Positions 1 to 8,170 of a DNA stretch of 51,261 bases are shown piece by piece. This DNA is from an uncultured Clostridia bacterium (GTDB taxonomy: Bacteria; Bacillota; Clostridia; Oscillospirales; CAG-272). The stretch covers positions 1 to 51,261 of the forward strand of contig CAJGCT010000006.1 in the NCBI GenBank assembly GCA_904501985.1. The letters run 5' to 3'. The translations under genes were made by a program, and so were the position numbers. The stretch's first letter is position 1, and every line of letters begins with the position of its first letter. The notes below the pieces were generated by a model, which worked only from the letters and a program-made list of their open reading frames with translations, had not been told where the DNA came from and did no database searches.

Positions 1-513
1 AGCGATATTGTTGATAAGCTCCATAATAAGAACGGTCTTACCAACGCCTGCACCGCCGAAAAGTCCTATTTTACCGCCCTTGGAATAGGGGCAGATAAGG
101 TCGATTACCTTGATACCCGTTTCAAGTATCTCGGTTGCGGTGGAAAGCTCCTCATAATCGGGAGCAGGACGGTGGATATTCCATCTTTCACATTCATCGG
201 GACTCGGCTTGTTGTCAACCGCATCTCCGAGAACATTGAATATACGGCCAAGCGTAACATTGCCTACAGGCACGCTGATTCCGCGTCCCGTATCTGTAAC
301 GACCGTACCGCGCTGAAGACCGTCGGTAGAGGACATAGCGATACAGCGCGCGGTGTTATCACCGATATGCTGTGCCACCTCAACAGTCAGTGTTCTGTCA
401 CCAATAGGCATGGTCAGCGCGTTATAAATTGCAGGCAGTCCGCCTTCTTCAAATCTCACGTCGACTACAGGTCCCATGACCTGCGCTACGACGCCGTTAT
501 GTTTACTGTCCAA
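1..513 (-). CDS. atpD: F1Fo ATP synthase subunit beta, N-terminal part (partial)
   Basis: This is the catalytic beta subunit of F1, which converts ADP and phosphate to ATP at the membrane. Only the first 171 codons are present; the gene runs off the left edge. The start is a TTG at 513, preceded by GAAAGGAAG at a suitable distance, and the protein opens MDSKHNGVVAQVMGPVVDV, the usual beta-barrel beginning. The Walker A loop GGAGVGKT is at residues 153-160, near the window edge. It lies 51 bp downstream of atpG in the standard atp order, so atpC is expected just outside the window. Identity is very secure; no frameshift is seen. Confidence 0.96.
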   Translation of the reverse strand, partial: MDSKHNGVVAQVMGPVVDVRFEEGGLPAIYNALTMPIGDRTLTVEVAQHIGDNTARCIAMSSTDGLQRGTVVTDTGRGISVPVGNVTLGRIFNVLGDAVDNKPSPDECERWNIHRPAPDYEELSTATEILETGIKVIDLICPYSKGGKIGLFGGAGVGKTVLIMELINNIA

Positions 514-564
514 AGTGTGACTTCCTTTCGTTCTGATATAAGCCTCATTGTATGCCACCGGACA

Positions 565-1374
565 TTATTCACCGGCTCCGGCAACAATTTCGGTAATTTC
601 CTGAGTAATAGCACCCTGACGCGCACGGTTATACCGGAGCTGCAAACTGTCTATCATCGCAGTTGCATTCTTTCCGGCACTGTCCATTGCCATACGGCGT
701 GCCGCCACCTCAGAAGCAAAGCTCTCACGGAGTGCCGACATAATGACTCCGGCAGTGTATTCGGGCATAACCTCATTTAAAACGGATATTTCGTCCGGCT
801 CAAAAACTATGCTGGAAGCTGACACTTCCGCATTTCTCGCAAGCGGCAGTATCCATTTGATTTCTGCATCCTGAGTCATCATGGAAACATACTTCGTGGA
901 AATTATGCCGAGCCTGTCATATTCGCCGTCGGCAAAATCCGCGCAAAGCTTCTTTGCCAGCACATATGCTTCCTCTGAGGTATATTTCTCCGAGGAATTT
1001 ATGGCTTTGCCAAACTTTTCGCAGGCACGCTTGCCTATCGGGATAAATTCCGCGCCCTTGTAATTCGAAGCGAGTCTGAAAATGTTGGCATTATAGCCCC
1101 CCGCAAGTCCGCGGTCGCCGGCAATGACAATAATTCGTGTGCGCGAAAGCTCGTCGCCCCTCATCTGCATATACGGACTCTTAAGACACTCCGTGCTGCC
1201 TGAAAGCTCACTTATAAAAGCATCAAGAGCGGCGGCGTATTCACGCCCCTTTTTCATAGCGTCATTTGCGCGGCGTATTTTGGACGACGCCACAAGTCCC
1301 ATGGCTTTTGTAAGATGCAGGGTGGAATCAACGCTTTTTATGCGTATACGCAGGGCTTTAATATCTGCTCCCAC
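565..1374 (-). CDS. atpG: F1Fo ATP synthase subunit gamma
   Basis: The central rotor shaft of F1. The 269-residue protein starts MGADIKALRIRIKSVDSTLH and ends with the conserved C-terminal helix (RYNRARQGAITQEITEIVAGA), both diagnostic of gamma. It is slightly shorter than the roughly 285 residues common in the family. The start is GTG at 1374, supported by GAGGTAATTAACC upstream; the shine-dalgarno overlaps the end of atpA, which stops 2 bp earlier, so the two are probably translationally coupled. It sits between atpA and atpD in the canonical operon. Confidence 0.96.
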   Translation of the reverse strand: MGADIKALRIRIKSVDSTLHLTKAMGLVASSKIRRANDAMKKGREYAAALDAFISELSGSTECLKSPYMQMRGDELSRTRIIVIAGDRGLAGGYNANIFRLASNYKGAEFIPIGKRACEKFGKAINSSEKYTSEEAYVLAKKLCADFADGEYDRLGIISTKYVSMMTQDAEIKWILPLARNAEVSASSIVFEPDEISVLNEVMPEYTAGVIMSALRESFASEVAARRMAMDSAGKNATAMIDSLQLRYNRARQGAITQEITEIVAGAGE

Positions 1375-1376
1375 GG

Positions 1377-2900
1377 TTAATTACCTCGCACGCAAAGGTC
1401 TGTGCGCACACGGTTAAGCTCGTTTATAGCTTCCTCAAGCGTATCTGTCTCGCTCTTTTCCCAAGAACCGCTCTCTATTTTTGCAAGCAGCTCCGGGAAT
1501 TTTGATTCAAGCAGCTCGTAGAGTGCAGCCTCCCAAACGCTGACATTCTTAACCTCAACCTTGTCAAGGAAACCGTGAATAACAGCGTAAACGATGGCAA
1601 CCTGGCATCCCACGCGAACAGGGGCATTTCTTCCCTGCTTCAGCACCTCAACTATACGCTCACCAAGGGCAAGTCTTGCCTTGGTGTCCGCATCGAGGTC
1701 GCTTCCGAACTGAGCAAACGACTGAAGCTCGCGGTACTGCGAATAAAGCAGCTTAAGCTCGCCCGAAACCTTTTTCATGGGTTTTAACTGTGCAGAGCCG
1801 CCAACACGGCTTACAGATACGCCGGGGTTGATAGCCGGCATGATACCCGAATGGAAAAGCTCGGTCTCAAGGAATATCTGACCGTCGGTTATGGAGATAA
1901 CATTGGTGGGAATATACGCCGAAACGTCGCCCGCCTGTGTTTCGATAATGGGAAGCGCGGTAATTGAGCCTCCGCCGTATTCGGGTGCAACACACGCCGC
2001 TCTCTCAAGCAGACGGGAGTGCAGGTAGAATACGTCACCGGGATAAGCCTCACGGCCCGGCGGACGGCGAATAAGCAGGGAGAGTGCACGGTAAGCAACC
2101 GCGTGCTTTGAAAGATCATCATAGATAATAAGCACGTCTTTTCCCTGCTCGCGGAAATACTCCGCCATTGCACATCCCGAATAGGGTGCAATATACTGAA
2201 GCGGAGCGGACTCCGAAGCAGATGCCGCAACAATAATGGTGTAATCCATTGCACCGTGGCGTGTAAGCTCGTTTGCAAGCTGTACCACAGAGGTGTTCTT
2301 CTGACCGATGGCAACATAGATGCAGATAACATCCTGCCCCTTCTGATTGATTATGGTATCAATTGCAATCTCGGTCTTACCGGTCTGTCGGTCGCCGATT
2401 ATAAGCTCACGCTGTCCTCTGCCAATTGGTATCATGGAGTCAATAGCCTTGATACCTGTCTGCAAAGGCACGGATACGCTCTTTCTCTCGATAATGCCGG
2501 GAGCTTCGGATTCAATAGGACGTGTATCGCTGTATTCGATGGGACCCTTTCCGTCGATTGGCTGTCCCAGCGCATCAACAACTCGTCCAAGCATAGCTTC
2601 GCCTACAGGTACGGAAAGAACCCGTCCCGTGCGTTTTACAACCGAGCCCTCGCGAATCCCGTTTTCGTTTGACAAAAGTGCGACGGAAACAGTTTCATTT
2701 TCAAGATTCTGCGCCATACCGAAGCTGCCGTCATCAAACTCAAGCAGCTCATTTGCCATACAGTTTTTGAGACCGTATACGCGCGCAATACCGTCACCCA
2801 CGAGTACCACACTGCCCGTTTCGGTCATCTCTATACGGGATTTATAGTTTTTTATCTGATCTTTGATAATATTTCCGATCTCATCGGGCCGAAGATTCAT
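1377..2900 (-). CDS. atpA: F1Fo ATP synthase subunit alpha
   Basis: Non-catalytic nucleotide-binding subunit of F1, 507 residues, full length for the family. The P-loop GDRQTGKT is at residues 169-176, and the alpha-specific motifs PGREAYPGDVFYLHSRLLER and SITALPIIETQAGDVSAYIP are intact. The ATG at 2900 follows AAAGGAAC. It is preceded by atpH with a 26-bp gap. No disruption is visible. Several long open frames on the opposite strand here are shadows of this strongly biased coding sequence. Confidence 0.97.
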   Translation of the reverse strand: MNLRPDEIGNIIKDQIKNYKSRIEMTETGSVVLVGDGIARVYGLKNCMANELLEFDDGSFGMAQNLENETVSVALLSNENGIREGSVVKRTGRVLSVPVGEAMLGRVVDALGQPIDGKGPIEYSDTRPIESEAPGIIERKSVSVPLQTGIKAIDSMIPIGRGQRELIIGDRQTGKTEIAIDTIINQKGQDVICIYVAIGQKNTSVVQLANELTRHGAMDYTIIVAASASESAPLQYIAPYSGCAMAEYFREQGKDVLIIYDDLSKHAVAYRALSLLIRRPPGREAYPGDVFYLHSRLLERAACVAPEYGGGSITALPIIETQAGDVSAYIPTNVISITDGQIFLETELFHSGIMPAINPGVSVSRVGGSAQLKPMKKVSGELKLLYSQYRELQSFAQFGSDLDADTKARLALGERIVEVLKQGRNAPVRVGCQVAIVYAVIHGFLDKVEVKNVSVWEAALYELLESKFPELLAKIESGSWEKSETDTLEEAINELNRVRTDLCVRGN

Positions 2901-2926
2901 TTTATATGTTCCTTTCTTCCGATATA

Positions 2927-3457
2927 TCAGCCGCCGATAATATCATGCGCATCGGCAAGACGGCGGCGCAGACTTCCGTCCATCACCATTCCGTCAACGC
3001 TTACGATCATGCCGCCGAGTATACTCTCGTCCACCTTGCAGCAAAGCTCAACAGGTCTTGAAAGCTTCTCTTGAAGCTTTTTAGTAAGCTCAGCGCGCTG
3101 AGTCTCTGTAAGAGCCACCGCGCTTACCACCTCTGCCGTGCAAGTACCGTCAGAAGCCTCATAGAGCTTCAAATACTCGTCAAGGCAGTCGCCAAGCTCG
3201 CGAATATGTCCCCTCTCGCAAAGAAGCTTCACAAAGGAAACCGCATATTCGTGAAGCTTGCCGCCAAAAGCTTCTTCAATAACCTGAGAACGCTCGTCAA
3301 GGGGAATACTTGGCGCGGCAAGCAGGTCCGTATACATGGGATATTCCAAGATAACGGATTTCAACACCTTTACGGAATCCGCCACTTCACGCTTAACATT
3401 TTCCTCTGCGGCAAGCGTAAACAGTGCCGCCGCATATTCTTCGTATATCTGGGTCAT
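2927..3457 (-). CDS. atpH: F1Fo ATP synthase subunit delta
   Basis: Stator subunit linking F1 to the b-subunit stalk; 176 residues, normal family length. The N-terminal helical domain (YEEYAAALFTLAAEENV) and C-terminal region with VELCCKVDESILGGM fit the OSCP/delta family. Its ATG overlaps the stop of atpF (TAATG), which implies translational coupling. Position in the operon makes the call secure although the sequence is the least conserved of the F1 genes. Confidence 0.93.
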   Translation of the reverse strand: MTQIYEEYAAALFTLAAEENVKREVADSVKVLKSVILEYPMYTDLLAAPSIPLDERSQVIEEAFGGKLHEYAVSFVKLLCERGHIRELGDCLDEYLKLYEASDGTCTAEVVSAVALTETQRAELTKKLQEKLSRPVELCCKVDESILGGMIVSVDGMVMDGSLRRRLADAHDIIGG

Positions 3458-3954
3458 TATTCGTTACCCATGCCGTTTATCACCGAATCAATGAGGTCGC
3501 GGTGAGTGTCAGCGTTGATCTCACGCTCGATAAGCTTTTCTGCAAGCAGAGCCGAAACATCTGCGATCTCGCGTTTGATCTCGGACTCGGCCTTCCTTCG
3601 GTCAAGCTCGATCTGTGCCTCTGCCGCACGAACGATTCCGTCCGCTTTTTCTCTTGCCTCGGCAACAATGCGCTCCCCATGACGTTTTGCTTCATCGGAT
3701 GCACTTCTTCTCAGCTCATCCGCATCCTGCTCCGCATGGGACAGCTTTTCTTCATATTCCGTCTTGCTTGCAAGTGCAACACGCTTTGCCTCATCTGCGG
3801 CGGCATAATCGCCCTCGATATCGGCACGGCGGCGTTCAAGCACCGCTGTAACAGGCTTATAGAGAAACTTCTTCAAAAGAAGAAACAGTATAAGCAGGTT
3901 GCAAAGCGACACCAGCATCTGCCATATGTTGACGGAAATAACTTCCATGTTCAT
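3457..3954 (-). CDS. atpF: F1Fo ATP synthase subunit b
   Basis: Peripheral stalk subunit b. The 165-residue protein has one N-terminal membrane helix (residues about 8-28) followed by a long, charged, alanine- and glutamate-rich helix typical of the b dimer. The start ATG at 3954 follows AGGTGAATTTTA. It lies between atpE and atpH, overlapping the latter by one base. The identification rests on architecture plus position; sequence conservation in this subunit is low in all bacteria. Confidence 0.93.
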   Translation of the reverse strand: MNMEVISVNIWQMLVSLCNLLILFLLLKKFLYKPVTAVLERRRADIEGDYAAADEAKRVALASKTEYEEKLSHAEQDADELRRSASDEAKRHGERIVAEAREKADGIVRAAEAQIELDRRKAESEIKREIADVSALLAEKLIEREINADTHRDLIDSVINGMGNE

Positions 3955-3982
3955 TAAAATTCACCTACTGTAAATTCAAAAA

Positions 3983-4270
3983 TCAACCGCCGATGGTGTT
4001 CATGAGAATGTCAACAAATCTGCCGGGAGCAAGGAATATAAGAAGGATCGCGATAACCAGCGCGTAAAGACCGGTGGTTTCCGCAATTGCACAACCCATA
4101 AGCATGGTTGTTGTAACACTACCCTTTGATTCCGGCTGACGTCCGATAGCCTCGCAGGCCTTAGCTACTGCGTTTCCTTCACCGATACCGGGGCCGATAC
4201 CGGCGATCATTGCCATACCTGCGCCAAGAGCGCACGCGCCTAAAATAATACCGATTGCAAGTTCTAACAT
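3983..4270 (-). CDS. atpE: F1Fo ATP synthase subunit c (sodium-type ligand set)
   Basis: Rotor ring subunit, two membrane helices joined by the polar loop RQPESKG. The start is placed at ATG 4270 because GGAGG lies 8 bases upstream of it; an in-frame upstream start at 4285 would sit before the ribosome binding site. The resulting protein is 95 residues. The ion-carrying glutamate is E64 in helix 2, in the motif AIAETTGLY. Aligned with the sodium-binding c subunit of Ilyobacter tartaricus, positions equivalent to Q32, E65, S66, T67 and Y70 are E31, E64, T65, T66 and Y69. This pattern is known from sodium-translocating synthases, so sodium coupling is a reasonable inference but is not proven by sequence. 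Confidence 0.95.
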   Translation of the reverse strand: MLELAIGIILGACALGAGMAMIAGIGPGIGEGNAVAKACEAIGRQPESKGSVTTTMLMGCAIAETTGLYALVIAILLIFLAPGRFVDILMNTIGG

Positions 4271-4294
4271 TTTTATATCCTCCAAAAATAAAAT

Positions 4295-5215
4295 TTACTT
4301 TGTCTGTGCGGCAGCTTCTCTTTTAGCCGCCTTTTTAAGTTTAAGCTTTTCGTAATCATCAACCGCAAAGCCGTTTGAAACGTAGAGCATTGTGAGCATT
4401 GCGAATATGAATGCCTGCAAACATCCGCTGAACACATCGAAGTAGATCGAAAGTATAGCAGGCAGACCGATCTGGAAAATCGGGATATCAGAGAGGAATC
4501 CCGGAAGCCATGACAGTGCCATTTTGGAAAGCCCCTGAAGTGCCGCCGCCACAAGCACTGAAATAACGCTTCCCGATATAATGTTTCCGTAGTGACGGAA
4601 TGCCATGGAAACGGGCGTTGCCACCTCACCGATTATATTGAGAGGTGCAAGCAGAGGCGGATCGCAGAAGCTTGCCGCATAATGCAGCGGACCGCATTTC
4701 ATTTTGTAATAAGTGATAAGCACAAATACAATTATCGCCCATCCTGCCACCACGTTCATATCAGATGTTGGCGGATAGAGTCCAAGCAGTGTAATAAGGC
4801 TGGAAAACGCGGATAACGCCATGATAGCGGCGATAAACGGCGGAAAACCGCCGAAATACTTGTCCTCACCCATATTGGTACGAACCATATTCTGAGTTTT
4901 TTCCACCACCCATTCAGCCGCAAGCTGACGTGTAGTCTCAACGCCTGCTCTGATACCGTGAGTGAAATAAAGGCACAAACCAAATACAGCCACAAGGACT
5001 ATCCACGAGTTGACCTGAGATTCTGTTATTGGAAAATCCTGCATAGGCATCGGAATTGTAAAATATATCTGTGCACCGGCAATTTCAATGCCGTTTGATG
5101 CCGGCTTCGTAAGAATCTTAAGAACAAGTCCAAACACAAAGGGTAAAACCGTCATAAGAAGAAACAGCACATCAAGCACACGGAAACGAAGGTCACGTTC
5201 CTTTTTCATTTGCAT
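4295..5215 (-). CDS. atpB: F1Fo ATP synthase subunit a
   Basis: Membrane stator subunit that carries the ion half-channels. The protein is about 306 residues with multiple membrane helices. The essential arginine is R207 in the motif FRHYGNIISGSV, and the C-terminal helices (PAILSIYFDVFSGCLQAFIF) are typical. The ATG at 5215 is chosen because GGGAGG ends 5 bases upstream; the longer in-frame GTG at 5221 lies inside that binding site. It overlaps the end of the atpI-like gene by 23 bp and is followed by atpE after 24 bp. Confidence 0.95.
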   Translation of the reverse strand: MQMKKERDLRFRVLDVLFLLMTVLPFVFGLVLKILTKPASNGIEIAGAQIYFTIPMPMQDFPITESQVNSWIVLVAVFGLCLYFTHGIRAGVETTRQLAAEWVVEKTQNMVRTNMGEDKYFGGFPPFIAAIMALSAFSSLITLLGLYPPTSDMNVVAGWAIIVFVLITYYKMKCGPLHYAASFCDPPLLAPLNIIGEVATPVSMAFRHYGNIISGSVISVLVAAALQGLSKMALSWLPGFLSDIPIFQIGLPAILSIYFDVFSGCLQAFIFAMLTMLYVSNGFAVDDYEKLKLKKAAKREAAAQTK

Positions 5216-5612
5216 TTTCACCTCCCATATCAGGGTCTTTATACCATATCATGCGAAGCTTTACCGCTACGCTCGGAAAAAGCAGGGGAACAAGCACCGC
5301 AATGATATTAAAGCACTCGAAAGCAAATCCCACAACGCAGATAGCCACATACATGAAATTGCGCAGTGTGTATGACAGCTTAACGAGATTTTTCGCATCC
5401 TTTTCGTCCTTCGAAACGGCATTCTGCACGGTTATACCCAGCAAAAGGAAGTTTATTACCGCGCCTACCGCACCAAGCAGATTTCCAAACAGCACTGTAA
5501 AATCCCATTTACCGAGAAGCAGAAACACCGCCTCCATAATCACAGAAAAGACCAGCACCCATGCCGTCACATAAAGAGTTTCGCGTGCAACCACAGCATC
5601 TATCTTTTTCAT
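5193..5612 (-). CDS. atpI: AtpI-like small membrane protein of the ATP synthase operon
   Basis: First gene of the atp operon. The product has about 139 residues and four predicted membrane helices arranged as two hairpins, matching the AtpI/Atp1 family that assists c-ring assembly or magnesium supply. The start is uncertain. ATG 5612 is 15 bases from an AAGGAGG, which is long; a CTG nine bases earlier has ideal spacing, and an in-frame ATG at 5639 precedes the binding site. The C-terminus overlaps atpB. Sequence conservation is weak, so the call depends on position and topology. Confidence 0.75.
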   Translation of the reverse strand: MKKIDAVVARETLYVTAWVLVFSVIMEAVFLLLGKWDFTVLFGNLLGAVGAVINFLLLGITVQNAVSKDEKDAKNLVKLSYTLRNFMYVAICVVGFAFECFNIIAVLVPLLFPSVAVKLRMIWYKDPDMGGENANEKGT

Positions 5613-5683
5613 ATTCGTCAGATATCGCCTCCTTAACATATTGCTTTACCCGACTGAAGCATTTCTAACATATATTAAAATAT

Positions 5684-5712
5684 ATTATACCATAATTTCC
5701 CCCTTTGTGCAA
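5684..5712 (-). promoter_or_regulatory. Sigma-A type promoter of the atp operon
   Basis: On the minus strand TTGCAC (5712-5707) and TATAAT (5689-5684) are separated by exactly 17 bases, with an extended TGG just before the -10. It points into the atp operon with a leader of roughly 65 bases. Confidence 0.8.
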
Positions 5713-5760
5713 TAGTTTATTCCAATTTTTCATTGACATTTTTTTGACGTTATATACAGA

Positions 5761-5792
5761 AAAAGCATCCGCGCTTTATAAAACGCGGATGC
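5761..5792 (-). terminator. Intrinsic terminator of the ABC transporter gene
   Basis: A 9-bp perfect stem (GCATCCGCG/CGCGGATGC) with a 10-base loop at 5765-5792 is followed on the minus strand by a run of T. It lies 7 bp after the ABC transporter stop and just upstream of the atp promoter. Confidence 0.85.
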
Positions 5793-5798
5793 TCACTG

Positions 5799-7517
5799 TC
5801 ATATTTTCTCTCTGAACTGCCCCGAATGAAGCTTCGCATACATACCGTCAGCCGCCACAAGCTCGTCATGTGTGCCTTTCTCTATAATGCGACCCTCGGA
5901 AATTACCGCGATCTCATCCGCATTTTTGATGGTTGAAAGTCTGTGCGCCACAACGATGGTAGTTCTTCCGCGGCACAGCTCATCAAGTGCCTGCTGTATC
6001 ATTATTTCGGTAGTATTGTCAAGCGCACTTGTCGCCTCATCAAGTATAAGTATGGGCGGATTCTTTAAGAATACGCGTGCTATGGAAAGTCTCTGCTTCT
6101 GACCGCCGGAGAGTCTTACGCCGCGCTCGCCGATGACAGTTTCATAGCCCTCATCAAGCGTCATTATCCACTCGTGGATGTTAGCGCGCTTAGCGGCTTC
6201 TATCACTTCCTCCTCGGTGGCATCAAGACGTCCGTAGAGTATATTCTCTCTGATGCTTGCGTTAAAGAGGTAAATGTCCTGCTGTACGATTCCGATGTTG
6301 CGGCGAAGCGACTCGTTTGTGATAGTGTGCACATCTCTGCCGTCGATAAGTATCTGTCCTGATTCCACATCGTAGAAATGGGGGATAAGGTGGCATATTG
6401 TGGTCTTTCCGCCGCCGGACGGACCTACAAGTGCGAATGTTTTTCCTTTATCTATGGAAAGGCTCACGTTACGCAGCACATCATGCTCACCGTCGTAAGC
6501 GTAGGTAACATCACGGAACTCAATCTTGCCCTCCGCCTTACCGATATCAACAGCGCCCGGTGCATCTGCTTCCGGCTCAGCGTCTATTATTTCGATAAAC
6601 CGCTCAAATCCCGTAACACCGTTCTGATACTGCTCCATGAAGTTTATCATGGTCATAACGGGAGTGATAAACACGCCAACCGACACCATAAACGTGGTAT
6701 AATCGCCAAGCTCGATTTTGCCTGCATAAAGAAACAGACCGCCGGCAATAAGCACGATAACATTGAATATGTCGGTAATAAACGATGTTGTGGAATGGAA
6801 CTGTCCCATTGCCTTGTAAGCTTTTCTGCGCGCCTCCACAAATTCACCGTTGCCGCGCTCAAACTTCTCCTGCTCGCGTTCTGCGTTTGTGAATGCCTTT
6901 GTTACGCGGATTCCGGAGATACTGCTCTCAAGGGATGCATTTATCTGCGCCACGGACTGACGGCTCTGAAGGAACGCCTCTCTCATCCTTTTGCGAAGAG
7001 CGGTAGCGATAATAAGAAGGAACGGAACTGCAAAAAATATTATAAGTGTCAGCCACACGTTGATGGTTATAAGATACGCAAACGCCGTAATAACCGAAAC
7101 CGACGAAATAAGAATATTCTCCGGACCGTGATGAGCAAGCTCGCTTATGTCCATAAGGTCGTTTGTCATTCGGGACATAATCTTTCCCGTTTCATGGTTG
7201 TCATAATAGCTGTATGGCAGTTTTTCAAGATGGCGGAACATATCCGAGCGCATCTCTGCCTGCATTCTGACACCCATAACATGACCGTAATACTGAATAA
7301 AGTAATTAAGGAGCATACGCACTACATAAAGAAGCAGCAGCGACAGTCCGAATATAACTATAAGTCTGTAATTTCTGTTTGGTATAAGCTCATTGAGCAT
7401 AGTGCGCGTCACTATGGGATAAACAATTCCCACAAGTGCCACGGCAAGGGAAGCTAACATATCAAGTATAAAAATTTTCATATGCGGCTTATAATAGCCA
7501 AAAAAGCGTTTAAGCAT
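5799..7517 (-). CDS. ABC-type multidrug/lipid exporter, fused membrane and ATPase domains
   Basis: A half-size type IV ABC exporter of 572 residues that probably works as a homodimer in the cytoplasmic membrane. Residues 1-310 hold six membrane helices. The ATPase domain follows with Walker A GPSGGGKTT (365-373), Q-loop IGIVQQD, signature LSGGQ (469-473), Walker B ILILDE (489-494) and H525 in the switch region. All catalytic residues are intact. It is transcribed alone from its own promoter and closed by its own terminator, so the substrate cannot be inferred from neighbours. Family resemblance is to MsbA/BmrA-like exporters. Confidence 0.9.
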   Translation of the reverse strand: MLKRFFGYYKPHMKIFILDMLASLAVALVGIVYPIVTRTMLNELIPNRNYRLIVIFGLSLLLLYVVRMLLNYFIQYYGHVMGVRMQAEMRSDMFRHLEKLPYSYYDNHETGKIMSRMTNDLMDISELAHHGPENILISSVSVITAFAYLITINVWLTLIIFFAVPFLLIIATALRKRMREAFLQSRQSVAQINASLESSISGIRVTKAFTNAEREQEKFERGNGEFVEARRKAYKAMGQFHSTTSFITDIFNVIVLIAGGLFLYAGKIELGDYTTFMVSVGVFITPVMTMINFMEQYQNGVTGFERFIEIIDAEPEADAPGAVDIGKAEGKIEFRDVTYAYDGEHDVLRNVSLSIDKGKTFALVGPSGGGKTTICHLIPHFYDVESGQILIDGRDVHTITNESLRRNIGIVQQDIYLFNASIRENILYGRLDATEEEVIEAAKRANIHEWIMTLDEGYETVIGERGVRLSGGQKQRLSIARVFLKNPPILILDEATSALDNTTEIMIQQALDELCRGRTTIVVAHRLSTIKNADEIAVISEGRIIEKGTHDELVAADGMYAKLHSGQFREKI

Positions 7518-7570
7518 CTGTTTTCACTCCTTAACAGACAAAATATCAAATTATTTTACATTACTTGATT

Positions 7571-7599
7571 ATTATACCTCTAATTAAAGACTTATTCAA
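7571..7599 (-). promoter_or_regulatory. Promoter of the ABC transporter gene
   Basis: Minus-strand TTGAAT (7599-7594) and TATAAT (7576-7571) with a 17-base spacer, about 55 bases before the start codon at 7517. Confidence 0.7.
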
Positions 7600-7721
7600 G
7601 CAAGTACAGATATAATATACAAATAATTTACAGATTTTGTCCACGTTTAAGCTGTGACGGACTGCATCCGAAGTGTTTTTTTGCAAATATAAACTAAGCG
7701 AAAAAATATTTTAAAAACCCC

Positions 7722-7750
7722 TTGACAAAAGCGTCCGGAAGTGATATAAT
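7722..7750 (+). promoter_or_regulatory. Promoter of the tRNA-Thr/tRNA-Tyr unit
   Basis: TTGACA (7722-7727) and TATAAT (7745-7750) with a 17-base spacer, about 20 bases before the first tRNA. It is a near-consensus promoter with the CCCCTTGACA context shared by the tRNA promoter at 29862. Confidence 0.9.
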
Positions 7751-7770
7751 AATATGCGTTGAATAAATGT

Positions 7771-7845
7771 GCTGGTGTGGCTCAATGGCAGAGCAGCTGA
7801 TTTGTAATCAGCAGGTTGATGGTTCGACTCCGTTCACCAGCTCCA
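7771..7845 (+). tRNA. tRNA-Thr (anticodon TGT)
   Basis: Acceptor arms GCTGGTG and CACCAGC pair perfectly, the D arm is GGCTCAATGGCAGAGC, the anticodon loop is TTTGTAA and the T loop carries GTTCGACTC. The CCA end is encoded. It is followed after 5 bases by tRNA-Tyr in one transcript. Confidence 0.95.
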
Positions 7846-7850
7846 TATAT

Positions 7851-7935
7851 GGGAGCGTTCCCGAGCGGCCAAAGGGGGCAGACTGTAAATCTGTTGTCAG
7901 TGACTTCGGTGGTCCGAATCCACCCGCTCCCACCA
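7851..7935 (+). tRNA. tRNA-Tyr (anticodon GTA)
   Basis: Acceptor arms GGGAGCG and CGCTCCC pair, the anticodon loop is CTGTAAA and there is a long variable arm, as expected for bacterial tRNA-Tyr. The CCA end is encoded at 7933-7935. Confidence 0.95.
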
Positions 7936-7936
7936 G

Positions 7937-7974
7937 AAAAGACCGCCAATCTTGTATAAGATTGGCGGTCTTTT
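7937..7974 (+). terminator. Terminator of the tRNA unit
   Basis: A 17-bp symmetrical stem AAAAGACCGCCAATCTT with a 4-base loop GTAT, ending in TTTT. It begins one base after the tRNA-Tyr CCA. Confidence 0.9.
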
Positions 7975-7979
7975 CAGCT

Positions 7980-8116
7980 AAATCCGTCTTGCGACGGAAT
8001 AAATCTGCTTCGCAGATGAAATCTCTTCGTGATGAAATCCGACTTCGTCGGAAGAAACAGACGGATTTAATTTCATCCAAACTTGTTTGGATTTCATCGT
8101 AAACTTTGTTCGCGAT
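7980..8116 (+). repeat. Array of six short TTCG-type hairpins
   Basis: Six consecutive palindromes separated by AAAT/GAAAT spacers fill the 137 bases between the tRNA terminator and the next gene. Examples are CCGTCTTGCGACGG (7984), ATCTGCTTCGCAGAT (8003), TCCGACTTCGTCGGA (from about 8038) and ATCCAAACTTGTTTGGAT; the third and sixth are imperfect. The first stem arm AAATCCGTCT (7980-7989) can alternatively pair with AGACGGATTT (8059-8068), closing a multi-branched structure. No protein-coding signal is seen here. It lies directly upstream of the four-helix-bundle gene. Confidence 0.85.
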
Positions 8117-8170
8117 TTCATTATGAGCTATTTGAAAATCATGGTATAATGGCACAAAGGGGTGTTTTGA

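Noticed and set aside
172..780. A 202-codon plus-strand open frame across the atpD/atpG region
   Set aside because: It is antisense to two confidently identified atp genes and crosses their junction; it lacks a ribosome binding site and resembles no family.
5200..5225. GTG start for atpB at 5221
   Set aside because: It lies within the GGGAGG ribosome binding site; ATG 5215 is correctly spaced.
6378..7457. A 359-codon plus-strand open frame within the ABC transporter gene
   Set aside because: It is the complement of a conserved ATPase/membrane gene with all motifs intact; His/Cys/Lys-rich translation is a typical shadow.
7980..8116. Possible CRISPR array
   Set aside because: The repeated units are different palindromes with 4-8 base spacers, not identical repeats with unique spacers, and no cas gene is present.
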